Notes: generated from the letters alone by a model not told the origin. Shown: positions 23,354-34,614, counted from the stretch's first letter. The stretch is 64,000 nt of DNA from Micropterus salmoides (GCF_014851395.1 NW_024040041.1:14807742-14871741); one strand, 5' to 3'. Numbers and translations: made by a program.

Positions 23354-23745
23354 CAAGAAACCCATCTATACAGTCGATAGATTCCACTGTTTAGAGGGGT
23401 TTACCTCAATGTGCTTGTTGTGGGTTGTTGGATGTATTTTACAAGAAAGACGCAAAGAGAGCATGCACAGTAGTTGTGTATATTGCTGTCGCCTGTAGTA
23501 GTAACGTTAGCCGCCGGATATTACCATGTCGACAGCTAACATTACTGCTACACACAGATAAACAAAGTTGCTCTGTTGAATTCGTTCTTGCTGTTTGATA
23601 GATTTATGATTAGACAGATAGTCAATCAAAATCCAAATATATCTTAGATTCACAATGCAATATATAAAATCATTATCAAAATATTGCCTATAGACACACA
23701 CATAAACACACATTCACTTATTTGCACACATTCATACACTACCAG
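23354..23745. other. Intergenic, no gene
   Basis: No V segment, RSS or recognised element. Confidence 0.4.
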
Positions 23746-24124
23746 AGGCAATTCGGGGTTCTTGCCACAGCCGCCAGCATGTCACATTAGAGTAACATGG
23801 AGGAGGAAGCACTACACATTCCTCCAAATTCCTCCAAATTCCATGTTTGGAGACACTTTGGATTTTTCAAGAAAGACAAAATGCATGTAATTTGCATATG
23901 CCCATAAATCACCCAGATGCATCTAAAAACAAACTCACTTGAAGCGGTGACATGGTGTGAGCGCAGCGACGTCTGCACTCCGTCGGAACTAGCCAGACTG
24001 GTGAGCAAAGTATTGCAGCTTCCTAAAACATTACATAGTTGCAGTAGACTACTAGTATTAAACAAATATGTAAAGTTATTTAACTCCATACTCAAGAGGC
24101 TGGAGGCCCCTAGTGAGATTAGTT
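23746..24124. repeat. Repeat shared with 48960-49520
   Basis: Blocks such as GTCACATTAGAGTAACATGG, TTCCTCCAAATTCCTCCAAA and GCGGTGACATGGTGTGAGC recur at 49085-49205. The GTATTAAACAAATATG block recurs at 49455. Unclassified element or segmental duplicate; no conserved frame. Confidence 0.55.
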
Positions 24125-24416
24125 ACATGGCAGTGTTTTAAAGATGGTTCTCATGAAATTTCCATTACAATACTCCCCTTTAGCATTTTATGCTAACACA
24201 ACATAATGAGAATATAAACACTTCATGTAACTTCAGCAGTACTTGAAGAGAAGGTGATTATATAAAAATATAAGGAATAAAAATATAATGTAAGAAATAT
24301 AAAAATGAGAGAATATAAGACACAATACAAACACTTGTAATTATGCAAAATGTGAAATTTCATTACATTTGCAAAGACTAATGATTCAAAAATTACAATT
24401 TCAAAAGTAACTAGAA

Positions 24417-24890
24417 CTGCAAGCAGTTGTAAGCGGGGTTCAAGCCTCCCGGCGCAAGCCGCCCCCCCCTGGCAACGCGGAGGGCACGCGAGTCGGCCCG
24501 AGTGCCCCGCCGTTGTGCCGCATAAGGTCCCCACGTTTGGTGTTGATGGGCCATTCCAAAGGCGTCCTGCCTTTGAAAATGCCATAGAAATTTATGGGAA
24601 TTTAGTGAGAGATTTCAGCTTCGGTTTTATCGCCACCTCTTGGCCAAATTGTAGCAAAATTGTCATGTTTGATCAGGGCCCCATGGGGAACAATTGCCCC
24701 AAATTTGGTATCGATCGGAGTTGTGGTTGTGGAAATCTAAAATGCATGTAAGTGAATGGGATTTTTTGGAATAGCACCAACTAGGGGCTAACTGTAGCAA
24801 ATTTTGCACAGCGCCTCAGGGGGGCATGCCACATAAGGTCCTCAAGTTTTGTGTATATCGGCCTTTCAAAGCCAGAGATATATTATACTT
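24417..24890. repeat. Unclassified interspersed repeat
   Basis: Starts ACTAGAACTGCAAGCAGTTG and contains GGGGTTCAAGCCTCCCGGCG and two similar CATAAGGTCC blocks (about 24520 and 24832). The style is common in fish genomes. No coding function seen. Confidence 0.45.
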
Positions 24891-24897
24891 CCTGTTT

Positions 24898-27880
24898 TTA
24901 GCGTTTTCGCAAATATTTGTTAGCTTGCAATTGGGCCGTTTTTGTTGTATCAAAATTCCCTCTACAAACTTTTATCATCTCAGTAAAGAGATTGATAGAT
25001 CTAACACAAGGTATCACACAGCATGTCAGGAGGAGGAAAACACCAAGAATGACAAACAGTTGGGTCAACATTTTAAACAGCACATTCTTCCATCCGCCTG
25101 TTGTCATCCATGCCTGGCTCCATTATCCCATGTCATGCCGCATGTTGCTGTAACCGTCTGCTTACATGATGATGTTCCCAGGAAACAATCTCTTGGTGTG
25201 ATACATTGTCTGGTGAAACACTCCATGCCAGTCCAGGCTGTTGGATTCATTGTCATGATAGATTTTCTGCTCTGTTATCTGAGACGTGTTCCAGAATCGG
25301 GTTGTGGAGCCCCCAAATTTGACTATGCTAATGTTACACAGTTCAAGTGCCTTGGTCATATCCTTAACTTCTTGGCCAACCCTGGGAAACCCTTGAGTGA
25401 AGGTTAACAAGGCTCCTAGTGTCTCTGAAACATTTAATGGTCTGGGTTTCAGTGGTATGGAGTTCCGCACCCCATGAAGGACCTGTGCACACGCATAACA
25501 GCTCTGATTGGTCACTTTTCTTGAAGTGGTCATCGTTGTTGCATACCATGCATTGCCTTTCAGCCCAGCTGGGCTGTCAGGGAGGATGTGTGACTCCTCC
25601 TCTTTGGCCTGGATCATTCCCTCAGTCAGCCCTTAGTTTGTTGTTTTCATGTTAGGAAATGATGACAGGACGATGATGACAGTGAGCAGAACAACGCCTC
25701 CGTTTTCTCTCGGTCTGTCACCTCTCCTGAGCCATCTGTTGATTTCTGGCATCATATCTTATCAGTTGTGTGACCTTGCCTACCCCTGTAATCAGTGTGC
25801 CCGCAGTGAATGTTTGGGAGATTAGTGGTTCTAGGTGGTCTCAGAGACCTCCACTTCCCTCCCTCCCTAGGAACACAAGGCAGGGGAAAGCCACTTTTAC
25901 TGCTGTTTCTGTTGTTTGCAGTATCTGAAATGGCCCAGTACACCTGCGAGCCCGTCAGTTCTTTCTTCTGAAGTCCTTTTCCACAATCCAGTCCCCTGGC
26001 TCCAGATCGTGCAGTTTCTTTTCTGCGGCCTTTGGGATGGTGTGTTTGACCTGCATGTTAATTTCAGAAAGCACAGGGGACAAATGAGCACAATATCTCA
26101 ACATTTCATCCTCACATTGGCTGGTATCAGGGAGTTGTCTTTTTACCGGCCCAATCCGCATGTTCAATGGTCTGCCAAATAGGACTTCAAAAGGACTGAG
26201 ACCCCCTCTGCTCCTCATCCGGCTTCTCATGTGCATTAAAACGATCGGCAAAGCTTTTGTCCGTGTTAAACCTGTTTCCTCACAGCATTTAACAAGCTCA
26301 TTTTTCAATGTGCCGTTCTCTCTTTCAACTGCACCTCCGCTAGCTGGATGATAAGCACAATGTTGCCTCAGATCAATCCCCATATCCTCCCCTACACTCT
26401 TCAGTGCTGCGCTAATGAAAGGTGTGTCGTTATCACTGGAGATCTTAGCTGGGATTCCCCAGTGAGGAATGATCTGGCTTATCAAAGCTTTTGCAACTGC
26501 TGCTGCGTCCTGTTTAGATGTTGGAAATGCCTCTGCCCATTCAGAGAACATATCTACCATGACAAGACTCGTTTGGGAGTCTGATTTAGTTCCATGTCCT
26601 TAGTTCATGTTTTGGTAATCATTCCTGGTCCTTGTTTGTATTACTGTGTTCTAGTTCTGTGTTCTCGTTTAGGTTCTGGTTCTTTGTAACTTGTGTGTGT
26701 TTCTGTCTTCTTGGTTATTCACTGTGCCCCATGTCTGCTTGTCTAGTGTTCTCTCTGTTTCCCCCTGCTGTCTCTCTGCCTGCCTGCTTGTCGCTCTGTC
26801 TCTGCCTCGTGAGCCCTGATCCCGCTCACCTGTGTTGCTCCCACCCCGCTCGTTAGTCTCTGTGTATATGTATGCCTGCTTGTCTCTCCAGTCTTTGTCA
26901 CGTCCTTGTGTCTAAAGTTGAGTGTTCCTGCCTGTTCCTTTGTCTTCCTAGTTCTGGATTATTCCCTGTGTTTTGGATTGCCTTGTGCTCTGGACTACCC
27001 TTGTTGGACTTTGCCTCGAGCTCCTTGTAAGCCTGTTGAAGTTAGTTTTTTGAGTTAATAAACACTTTTTGTACTGAAACCTCTTCGCCTTGCCATTGCC
27101 TGCATTTGGGTCCTCGCCCCAGTCTGCACTCAGCACCCCGATCGGTGACAACATTGGGTGGTTAGTGTTTGTTTTGCTGCAGCCTTTGCTGCAAGGTCTG
27201 CTCTGGCATTCCCCTGTGAGATAGAATCAAGTTTGTTAGTGTGAGCGTCACATTTACACACAGCAATCATTCTGGGCAACAGCACAGCATCAAGTAGGTC
27301 AGCAACCAGTTTGTGATGAGCAATAGGTTTGCCTGTGGATGTTAAAAACTTCCTGTTTGCCCACAATCTCCCAAAATCATGAATAACACCCCAAGAATAA
27401 CGGCTTCTGTCAGTGCAGCTAGCTCTACTGCTTGTGCAGAATAGTTTGAAGGAAGCGGTTTGGCCAAAATAGTCTCATGCAAAGTTGTTACTGCAAAACC
27501 TGCTCTATTTTTACCAGTTGCTGGGTCACGTGATGCTGAGCCGTCCACAAACAACTCCATGTCTGGGTTTGTTAGAGGAGTCTCTTGTAAGTCTGCCCTT
27601 GGAGAGCAGACTTCTGTTATGACTGCAACACAATCATGCAGCTGTCCTTCATCTGGAGTTGGGAGGAGAAAAGCAGGATTTAGTACAATGCAGTAATGTT
27701 AGCCATATCAAGCAACACGGTGTTGTATCTCTGCCATCTGGCTGTGGAGAGATGTTGTTTGTCAAAATCATCGAACAGCAAATGGGACCAACAATGTCAA
27801 GTCTGAACAATGTCACGTGATGCCATGGCTGCTTTTTTAGCAGCCGCCACAGCTCTCAGGCAGTTTGGCTGCCCTGCTGC
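24898..27880 (-). mobile_element. Endogenous retrovirus fragment (pol-env), antisense
   Basis: Minus strand, high to low: end of reverse transcriptase (about 27880-27700); RNase H (27696-27160, catalytic Asp in FVDGSA and GNARAD); integrase core (26560-25955, Asp in SSDND and Glu in GAVEREN); and env-like sequence (25617-24898) ending in a hydrophobic membrane span (LFVILGVFLLLTCC). Frames are broken by stops, and RNase H and integrase are separated by an inserted LTR. The integrase zinc-binding region appears absent. No flanking proviral LTRs or gag found. Gamma/epsilon-like by motif style; old and defective. Confidence 0.8.
26578..27153 (+). mobile_element. LTR-like insertion inside the ERV
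   Basis: 576 bp, C/T-rich, with AATAAA near 27056, CTGCATTTGGGTCCTCG and an end reading GGTGACAACA. A 5-bp direct repeat TTGGG flanks it (26573-26577, 27154-27158). The ERV reading frame on the two sides is compatible when the insert and one repeat are ignored. The start does not read TG, so the exact left limit is uncertain. Confidence 0.55.
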
Positions 27881-28394
27881 AACTGCAGCTGGCTGGAGGC
27901 CCCTAGTGAGATTAGTTTAGTTTAGTTAGTTCTAAAGAAATTCATCCAGCGCAGCAAACTCAAGTATTCATTTAGATGATTTTGCTTTCATTTCATCATG
28001 TGCATCATGCAATATACATTTTAAGAACGTTTATGTCACTAATCCTCCACTAGCACTCATCAAATTAAATTAAAAAATGCATTTAGGTTTAAATAAATCA
28101 ATGTACAGCAGAAAAGATGGAAAAGCATTATTTGAAGTGGTTGACACATTTTTAATTGCAGGACTTTGAGTGAGTTATGAAATTACTGTCATTAATATAC
28201 TATTCTAATATCCATTTCTGGAGGTTCACACTGTGCGAACCTGGAGAAGGCACAGGCGAATCAATAAATGTAGTAAAGTCTCGTTTCAGTGTGCGGTAGC
28301 TTGTTTTTGAAATTTCACTGTAAAATCCTGGGACCTACCAGCACCTGACTGTTGTTGCTGTTCACGGGGAATTTGTTGTTTTATACCGCTGCTG

Positions 28395-28737
28395 GCAGCT
28401 GGATCCTGTGAGGAGCTTTCATAGTCAGATGACTGATGGAGATCATTTTCAGTAGATCAGTTTCCTTAGGTGTAAACAGTATTAATCTCATCCAGCCAGA
28501 CGTAAAAAGAGCAGCCAGGACAGGCCTTGACCATCACCTGTCACGTCTCTGGTTATTTTTTGACTGATTGCAGCTATGCAACAGGTTGGATCAGACAGTG
28601 TGAAGGAAAACCAATGGACTGGATTTTACATCGACAAGGTGTAGGCAGCTTTTTTCAAAATAATGTTTTGAAGAACAAGTTCTTTTACCACACACACACT
28701 CCAACCAGATATATGACATTACAATTTTACACCGAAT
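28395..28737 (+). pseudogene. IGHV family C pseudogene, truncated by a MITE
   Basis: A partial leader (CTGCTGGCAGCTGGATCC) lacks its ATG half; comparison with 52163 shows a deletion just upstream. The V exon starts near 28476 (VNSINLIQPD-like) and holds VSGYFLTD, ATGWIRQCEGKPMDWI and LKNKF. It stops in FR3, where sequence switches to a MITE at 28738. FR1 is frame-shifted. No second Cys and no RSS remain. Confidence 0.8.
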
Positions 28738-29019
28738 TAAAACAGACCTTTTGCTACGTTTGCACGTTCCGTCCAGAGTACAATGATGAAAACAAAGACC
28801 TAAAACTGATAAGTTTGGAAACGCTGCCGACCCACGTTTTGCGTTTCGAAACTCCGGAGGGTGTTTTAGTGAAGACGGTCCAAAACGGAGGACTTTAGAA
28901 ACGATGACGTAGCCGCTCACGCTACGCTCTCTGATTGGGTCTTGCAAAGCAGAAACACAATGCTGCTGACCGGGTTTTTGACATCATATTTTTATTAAAA
29001 TATTCTGTACCATGCAGAA
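28738..29019 (-). mobile_element. MITE, partial copy of 37164-37863
   Basis: Reads as the reverse complement of about 37555-37850 (shared GACGTAGCCGCTCACGCTAC and CCGGAGGGTGTTTTAGTGAAG). The half carrying the other terminal repeat is missing. It replaces the end of the family C V exon. Confidence 0.7.
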
Positions 29020-29024
29020 CACCA

Positions 29025-29345
29025 TAAGCAGGCTTTTGAATTAAACTCTACACACAAATCCCTTAATTTCTCATTGCCTACCCCTGTGGTCATTGAGAAA
29101 GCACTGACATTCAATATTGTTCACTCAATCAGCATAGGTTGAGCTCAATTAGCACACAACTACCCATGTGGAAACACAAACAGTCAAAATTGATAACACA
29201 CCAATCAGAAGCTTCAATAGATGAAAGATGAAAGTACCAGAGTCAGTTCATTCAGTTTTTGAACAATGGATCCAGAGAGATGTGAAGGAAGAGGTGTAGG
29301 ACACCAGAGAGGAGGAGGAGGACGAGCAGTGAAGGTGAAAAGTTG
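29025..29345 (+). mobile_element. Fragment of RG-rich transposon, copy 1
   Basis: Parallel to 52575-52945: TTCAATATTGTTCACTCAAT, then a start region coding MDPERCEGRGVGHQRGGGG-like residues. This copy is shortened after the first Gly/Arg codons. It resembles the 5' part of an element like the one at 46588-48876. Confidence 0.5.
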
Positions 29346-29918
29346 TGGATTTGTGTTTAGAGATTCGAGAAAAAGAGGCATTATTTCAAGAAATGTGTTT
29401 AAGCAATAGAGAAATACTGTAACAGGACAAAATCTGCTGTGTATAGTTGAATGTTTATTAATGTATTAATAATCCATGCAATAATCAATGCATTAATGTA
29501 TCCATGTACATCTCATTTGACCTCCACTACAGGCATTATAAGAAGGATATGACAAATTTTTATTTCTTGTGGATGCCTAGAGGAGACGGGGAAAGCATAT
29601 TTCCAGTTTCAATGCAATAGTAGAAAATAACATCAGACATAACAATAGCTCTGTCTCTTAAAAGGTATGAATAAATTAACAAATAAGGTAAATTTCCCTT
29701 TTGTAAATTTGCCAAGATGAAAAAGCTCTAAACTGCATGAGTAAATGATTGTCATTATGGAATATGGAAGTTTTGTTTCCTATTTGGTTAGTCCATAAAT
29801 GAATTGTCAGGACTTATTTACATACCGGTATACAGTTTCCTCAGCTGTTAGAGATTCTCTACTTATGGAAATGTATCTGTGTCACATGTTCCCTTTTTAA
29901 ACCTGTAGAGGGAGGTCT

Positions 29919-29943
29919 ATGCAAACTCTTCCTCTCTTATAAA
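29919..29943 (+). promoter_or_regulatory. Family B promoter severed from its gene
   Basis: ATGCAAAC at 29919-29926 and TATAAA at 29938-29943. A Tc1 element begins at 29948, so the leader ATG now lies about 1.7 kb away at 31662 rather than about 115 bp. Confidence 0.8.
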
Positions 29944-29947
29944 CATA

Positions 29948-31571
29948 CAGTGGGTACGGAAAGTATTCAGACCCCTTTAAATTTTTCACTCTTTGTTTCA
30001 TTGCAGCCATTTTCCAAAAATCAAAAAAGTTCATTTTATTTCTCAGTAATGTACACTCAGCACCCCATCTTGACAGAAAAAAACAGAAATGTATAAATTT
30101 TTGCAAATTTATTAAAAAGAAAAACTGAAATATCACATGGTCATAAGTATTCAGACCCTTTGCCGTGACACTCATATTTAACTCAGGTGCTGTCTATTTC
30201 TTCTGATCATCCTTGAGATGGTTCTACACCTTCATTTGAGTCCAGCTGTGTTTGATTATACTGATTGGACTTGATTAGGAAAGCCACACACCTGTCTATA
30301 TAAGACCTTGCAGCTCACAGTGCATGTCAGAGCAAATGAGAATCATGAGGTCAAAGGAACTGCCTGAAGAGCTCAGAGACAGAATTGTGGCAAGGCACAG
30401 ATCTGGCCAAGGTTACAAAAAATTTCTGCTGCACTTAAGGTTCCTAAGAGCACAGTGGCCTCCATAATCCTCAAATGGAAGACATTTGGGACGACCAGAA
30501 CCCTTCCTAGAGCTGGCCGTCCGGCCAAACTGAGCTATCGGGGGAGAAGAGCCTTGGTGAGAGAGGTAAAGAAGAACCCAAAGGTCACTGTGGCTGAGCT
30601 CCAGAGATGCAGTCAGGAGATGGGAGAAAGTTGTAGTAAGTCAACCATCACTGCAGCAATCCACCAGTCGGGGCTTTATGGCAGAGTGGCCCGACTGAAG
30701 CCTCTCCTCAGTGCAAGACACATGAAAGCCCGCATGGAGTTTGCTAAAAAACACCTGAAGGACTCCAAGATGGTGATAAATAAGATCCTCTGGTCTGATG
30801 AGACCAAGATAGAACTTTTTGGCCTTAATTCTAAGCGGTATGTGTGGAGAACACCAGGCACTGCTCATCACCTGTCCAATACAGTCTCAACAGTGAAGCA
30901 TGGTGGTGGCAGCATTATGCTGTGGGGGTGTTTTTCAGCTGCAGGGACAGGACGACTGGTTGCAATCGAGGGAAAGATGAATGCGGCCAAGTACAGGGAT
31001 ATCCTGGACGAAAACCTTTTCCAGAGTGCTCTGGACCTCAGACTGGGCCGAAGGTTTACCTTCTAACAAGACAATGACCCTAAGCACACCGCTAAAATAA
31101 CGAAGGAGTGGCTTCACAACAACTCCGTGGCTGTTCTTGAATGGCCCAGCCAGAGCCCTGACTTAAACCCAATTGAGCATCTCTGGAGAGACCTGAAAAT
31201 GGCTGTCCACCAACGTTTACCATCCAACCTGACAGAACTGGAGAGGATCTGCAAGGAGGAATGGCAGAGGATACCCAAATCCAGATGTGAAAAACTTTCC
31301 CAAAACGACTCATGGCTGTATTAGATCAAAAGGGTGCTTCTACTAAATACTGAGCAAAGGGTCTGAATACTTATGACCATGTGATATTTCAGTTTTTCTT
31401 TTTTAATAAATTTGCAAAAATTTCTACATTTCTGTTTTTTTTCTGTCAAGATGGGGTGCTGAGTGTACATTACTGAGAAATAAAATGAACTTTTTTGATT
31501 TTTGGAAAATGGCTGCAATGAAACAAAGAGTGAAAAATTTAAAGGGGTCTGAATACTTTCCGTACCCACTG
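29948..31571 (+). mobile_element. Tc1-type transposon, full length, inactive (copy 2)
   Basis: Same family as 21727-23351 but in the opposite orientation, with the same inverted ends and TA flanks. Transposase on + is broken at three points. A one-base loss near 30420 lies in the N-terminal part. A TAA falls near 31064, just before the second catalytic Asp. A short deletion near 31297 affects the C-terminus. The lesions differ from those of copy 1. Confidence 0.92.
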
Positions 31572-31661
31572 TATCATCAGCAACTTGCAGAACACTGGGA
31601 CAGTTTTATATATTTCTGAAACACTCAGATCAGAGAGCTGAACTACAGTGTTTATCACAGA

Positions 31662-32113
31662 ATGGGCAATACAATTATCTGGAGTTTATTATTTGTAGTT
31701 ACTATTCATGGTGAGAAAATTATTTCTGCTTTACCCATTTTGTAAAAGTCCAACCTGTGATTTACAAGTTTGTTGGATAATGATCAGAATTCTTTGATTA
31801 CAGGAGTTTAGAGTGAGATCAAACAGGACCAGTCTCCCTCTGAGGTGAAAAGACCTGGAGAGACAGTGAAGATGTCATGTGTCATATCTGGTTATAGCAT
31901 GACAAGCAGTTATATTCACTGGGTACGACAGAGGCCAGGGAAAGCTCTGGAGTGGATTGGGAGGATGGATGCAGGTTCAAACTCTGCTAGCTATGCCAGC
32001 TCCTTTCAAAGCCGTTTCATCATGACTGAAAATGTGCCCAGCAGCACTCAGTACCTCGAGGTCAAGAGCCTGACAGCAGAAGATTCTGCTGTTTACTTCT
32101 GTGCTCGATAAAA
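31662..32113 (+). pseudogene. IGHV family B pseudogene (stop in leader part)
   Basis: Leader exon 31662-31710 (MGNTIIWSLLFVVTIHG), GT donor, acceptor AG at 31802-31803, V exon from 31804. The codon that is TGG in the paralogues at 44154 and 53800 is TAG here (31809-31811), ending translation before the mature V domain. Otherwise FR1 to FR3 is open: MSCVISGYSM, IHWVRQRPGKALEWIG, AEDSAVYFCAR. A Tc1 element also separates it from its promoter. The RSS is perfect, so it could still be a substrate for rearrangement or gene conversion. Confidence 0.9.
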
Positions 32114-32152
32114 CACAGTGACTGAAGACAGTGGAGCAGCTGCACAAAAACC
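32114..32152 (+). other. V 23-RSS, pseudogene at 31662
   Basis: Heptamer CACAGTG 32114-32120, 23-bp spacer, nonamer ACAAAAACC 32144-32152; consensus throughout. Confidence 0.9.
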
Positions 32153-32818
32153 TCCACAGTCAACAAACAGCAATGTGATCTTCATTTTCTCACCAGATAC
32201 AAAAACACTTTAATGTATCCATGTTACGTTCTAAATGTTTTAAACTCATGAGTAAATATTTATTAGCGTAGTGATGTTACATCACAATCAGTAATTGAAT
32301 TCTTTCAAATGTCAAATCATTATTTAACCCCTGTCACATTCACAAGTACAAAGCATAAATTATATGAAATCGGTTTGATCACAGAGCGAATTTGGCAGGA
32401 TCAGAAGATAATTAGATAAATGAAATGTCTACAATCCAAAATATATTAAAAACATGGTGGGTGATGTAACGTGAGTAGATGAAAATGTAGAAGTTTTCAA
32501 AAATGCTAGTGGACATTTGTGATCAGAGGAATACTGTAGATCATTTAGCTCATCTGCTCCAATATTCTCACAGGGAGTAATGAGGCCAAATTATATTTTA
32601 ACTCATTTGATTAAATCTTGTTTGTAAATGTGTCAGATTTCTAAAGCGCATTTTGAAGTTGTATTAAAAACAATGTGTTTGTGGTGGTTATACTCAGACA
32701 TTTACACCTTGAATGTTTACACAACTTATTACACAACCTCTACTGACTTGAAGGAATGACTCTTGAACTTTGATTCTTCATTACACAGTAAACTGAAAGC
32801 AAAGTCAAATCCACTTCT

Positions 32819-32849
32819 CTCCTCCCTGTGAGGAGGAGTCAATGCAAAA
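32819..32849 (+). promoter_or_regulatory. Family A V promoter
   Basis: CTCCTCC/GGAGGAG inverted repeat (32819-32838) and ATGCAAAA at 32842-32849, 80 bp before the leader ATG. Confidence 0.72.
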
Positions 32850-32921
32850 CTCAGATGTCTTCCACCTCTACTTATCTGACTGCAGAGAGGATGACAGAGA
32901 ACAGTGGACACACAGTTTAAC

Positions 32922-33365
32922 ATGATGGACTACAGGACAGGACTGCTGCTTTTAACTGTCTGCTGGGCAGGTGAAAATATTATCTGATCTTGATCTGAAA
33001 TATTGTCATTTGTGCCACTTATTTTACACATGACATGCATATCTTTTTTGGTTTGACAGGTGTTGATGGTCAGACTCTGACAGAATCTGAACCAGTGGTT
33101 AAAAGGCCTGGAGAATCCCACAGATTGACCTGTACAGCCTCTGGATTCACATTCAGTAGCTACTATATGGCCTGGGTCAGACAGGCTCCTGGAAAAGGAC
33201 TGGAGTGGGTTGCATGGATTGATACTGGTGGTAGCAGCAAATACTACTCTCAGTCAGTTCAAGGCCGGTTTACCATCTCCAGAGACAACAGCAGACAGCA
33301 GGTGTATCTGCAGATGAACAGTCTGAAGACTGAAGACTCTGCTGTTTATTATTGTGCCCGAGACT
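32922..33365 (+). CDS. IGHV family A, open V segment
   Basis: Leader exon 32922-32970 (MMDYRTGLLLLTVCWAG), acceptor at 33058-33059, V exon from 33060. Open frame with LTCTAS, CDR1 GFTFSSYY, FR2 MAWVRQAPGKGLEWVA, CDR2 IDTGGSSK, FR3 RFTISRDNSRQQVYLQ and YYCARD. Promoter, splice sites and RSS all look sound. It is the third gene of the cassette that starts at 27918; its counterpart in the other cassette copy is 54968. Confidence 0.93.
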
Positions 33366-33404
33366 CACAGTGACTGGAGTTGGTTGAGCAGCTGTACAAA
33401 AACC
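33366..33404 (+). other. V 23-RSS, gene at 32922
   Basis: Heptamer CACAGTG 33366-33372, 23-bp spacer with CAGCTG, nonamer ACAAAAACC 33396-33404. Confidence 0.93.
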
Positions 33405-34140
33405 TACAGTACTCATCTGGGCTGATAGATCATGCAAAAGAATAAGGGTTTTATTTTATTTTTTATTTTTATGTACAATCATGTACAATCAAGTGGCCCT
33501 CAGAAATATCTTCATTAACCAACAACAATAACCGTTAAACACATTAATAATATAGAGACAACCTTGCGATGGCCTCACCTTTCATTTTGATCCAGTCCCT
33601 TAACGCCCAAATTCATTTACAATTATATAAGAAAATTGATTATTTTTGTTTTCATTTGCTTTCAAGCTGATACTAAATTAAGTGGATATTGTTAATTTAC
33701 ATAGAATAGATATAAATTCAGGTATTATGTAGTTATGATGCAAATTAGCGACAACAGACATAAATGACAAACAAGTGCTTGCAAAAGGTTCCTAGGTACA
33801 TATCGAATACGCACAAACTGTCATCGGGAGAATACATACACCGTCTCGGCTGCAGTCGAGGCTTCAGTCTGTAACGTTTCATGACCCCATCGTAGATGGC
33901 TGCGACACTATTGCATTATGAAAATTTCTCCACAGACCTATAAATACCTAAGGACTGAAAATTACCTCAGTGGTAGTAATGGCCGCTACAGTAGGTGTCT
34001 CCAAGACCACATTTTGCTACAGTGATACACAGACTCAAGAGGTGAAGTAAAGTCTGACTGATGTGATCGTTAAAAATGACTGACATCTGCTGAAATCATT
34101 GTCCAGGTGTGAATAAAAGAAATGCTACATGTACAAATTC
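33405..34140. other. Intergenic, no gene
   Basis: AT-rich flank. The last part (about 34080-34140) resembles the downstream flanks of family B genes (for example 61785-61830) rather than a family A promoter. Confidence 0.5.
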
Positions 34141-34147
34141 CAGCCAC

Positions 34148-34155
34148 ATTTGCAT
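34148..34155 (+). promoter_or_regulatory. Inverted perfect octamer ATTTGCAT
   Basis: Reverse complement of ATGCAAAT, 18 bp upstream of the leader ATG at 34173. The usual family A promoter is missing. Whether it drives transcription is not known; it is closer to the ATG than in the other genes. Confidence 0.45.
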
Positions 34156-34172
34156 TGTGAGCACAGTTTAAC

Positions 34173-34614
34173 ATGATGGACTATAGGACAGGACTGCTGC
34201 TTTTAACTGTCTGCTGGGCAGGTGAAGATCTTCACAGGTCTTAATCTTACATAGCTTTCATTTATGCCACCAATTTAACACATTACATGCATATTTTTTC
34301 TCCCGTGACAGGTGTTGATGGTCAGACTCTTTCAGAATCTGAACCAGTGGTTAAAAGGCCTGGAGAATCCCACAGATTGACCTGTACAGCCTCTGGATTC
34401 ACATTCAGTGACTACTGGATGCACTGGGTCAGACAGGCTCCTGGAAAAGGACTGGAGTGGATTGCCGCTATGTATAATAGTTACAACATCTACTACTCCC
34501 AGTCAGTTCAAGGCCGGTTTACCATCTCCAGAGACGACAGCAGACAGCAGGTGTATCTGCAGATGAACAGTCTGAAGACTGAAGATTCTGCTGTTTATTA
34601 TTGTGCTCGAGACT
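34173..34614 (+). CDS. IGHV family A, open V segment with replaced promoter
   Basis: Leader exon 34173-34221 (MMDYRTGLLLLTVCWAG), acceptor AG at 34310-34311, V exon from 34312. Open frame: QTLSESEPVVKRPGE, LTCTAS, CDR1 GFTFSDYW, FR2 MHWVRQAPGKGLEWIA, a short CDR2 (MYNSYN), RFTISRDDSRQQVYLQ, YYCARD. The leader is intact, but homology to other family A genes ends about 10 bp upstream of the ATG, so the octamer, TGTCTTCCACC and CTTATCT blocks are gone. Coding and RSS are functional; expression is doubtful. Confidence 0.88.

Larger units (their letters stand above)
27918..29945. repeat. Segmental duplicate of 51498-53706
   Basis: From TAGTTCTAAAGAAATTCATC onward this region follows 51498-53706 nearly base for base, apart from insertions and deletions. 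It carries a family C pseudogene and the promoter of a family B gene. The first 460 bp hold no gene. Confidence 0.8.

Noticed and set aside
24826..25407. 193-codon open frame on the + strand
   Set aside because: It is antisense to the env-like part of the retrovirus fragment and has no recognisable domain.
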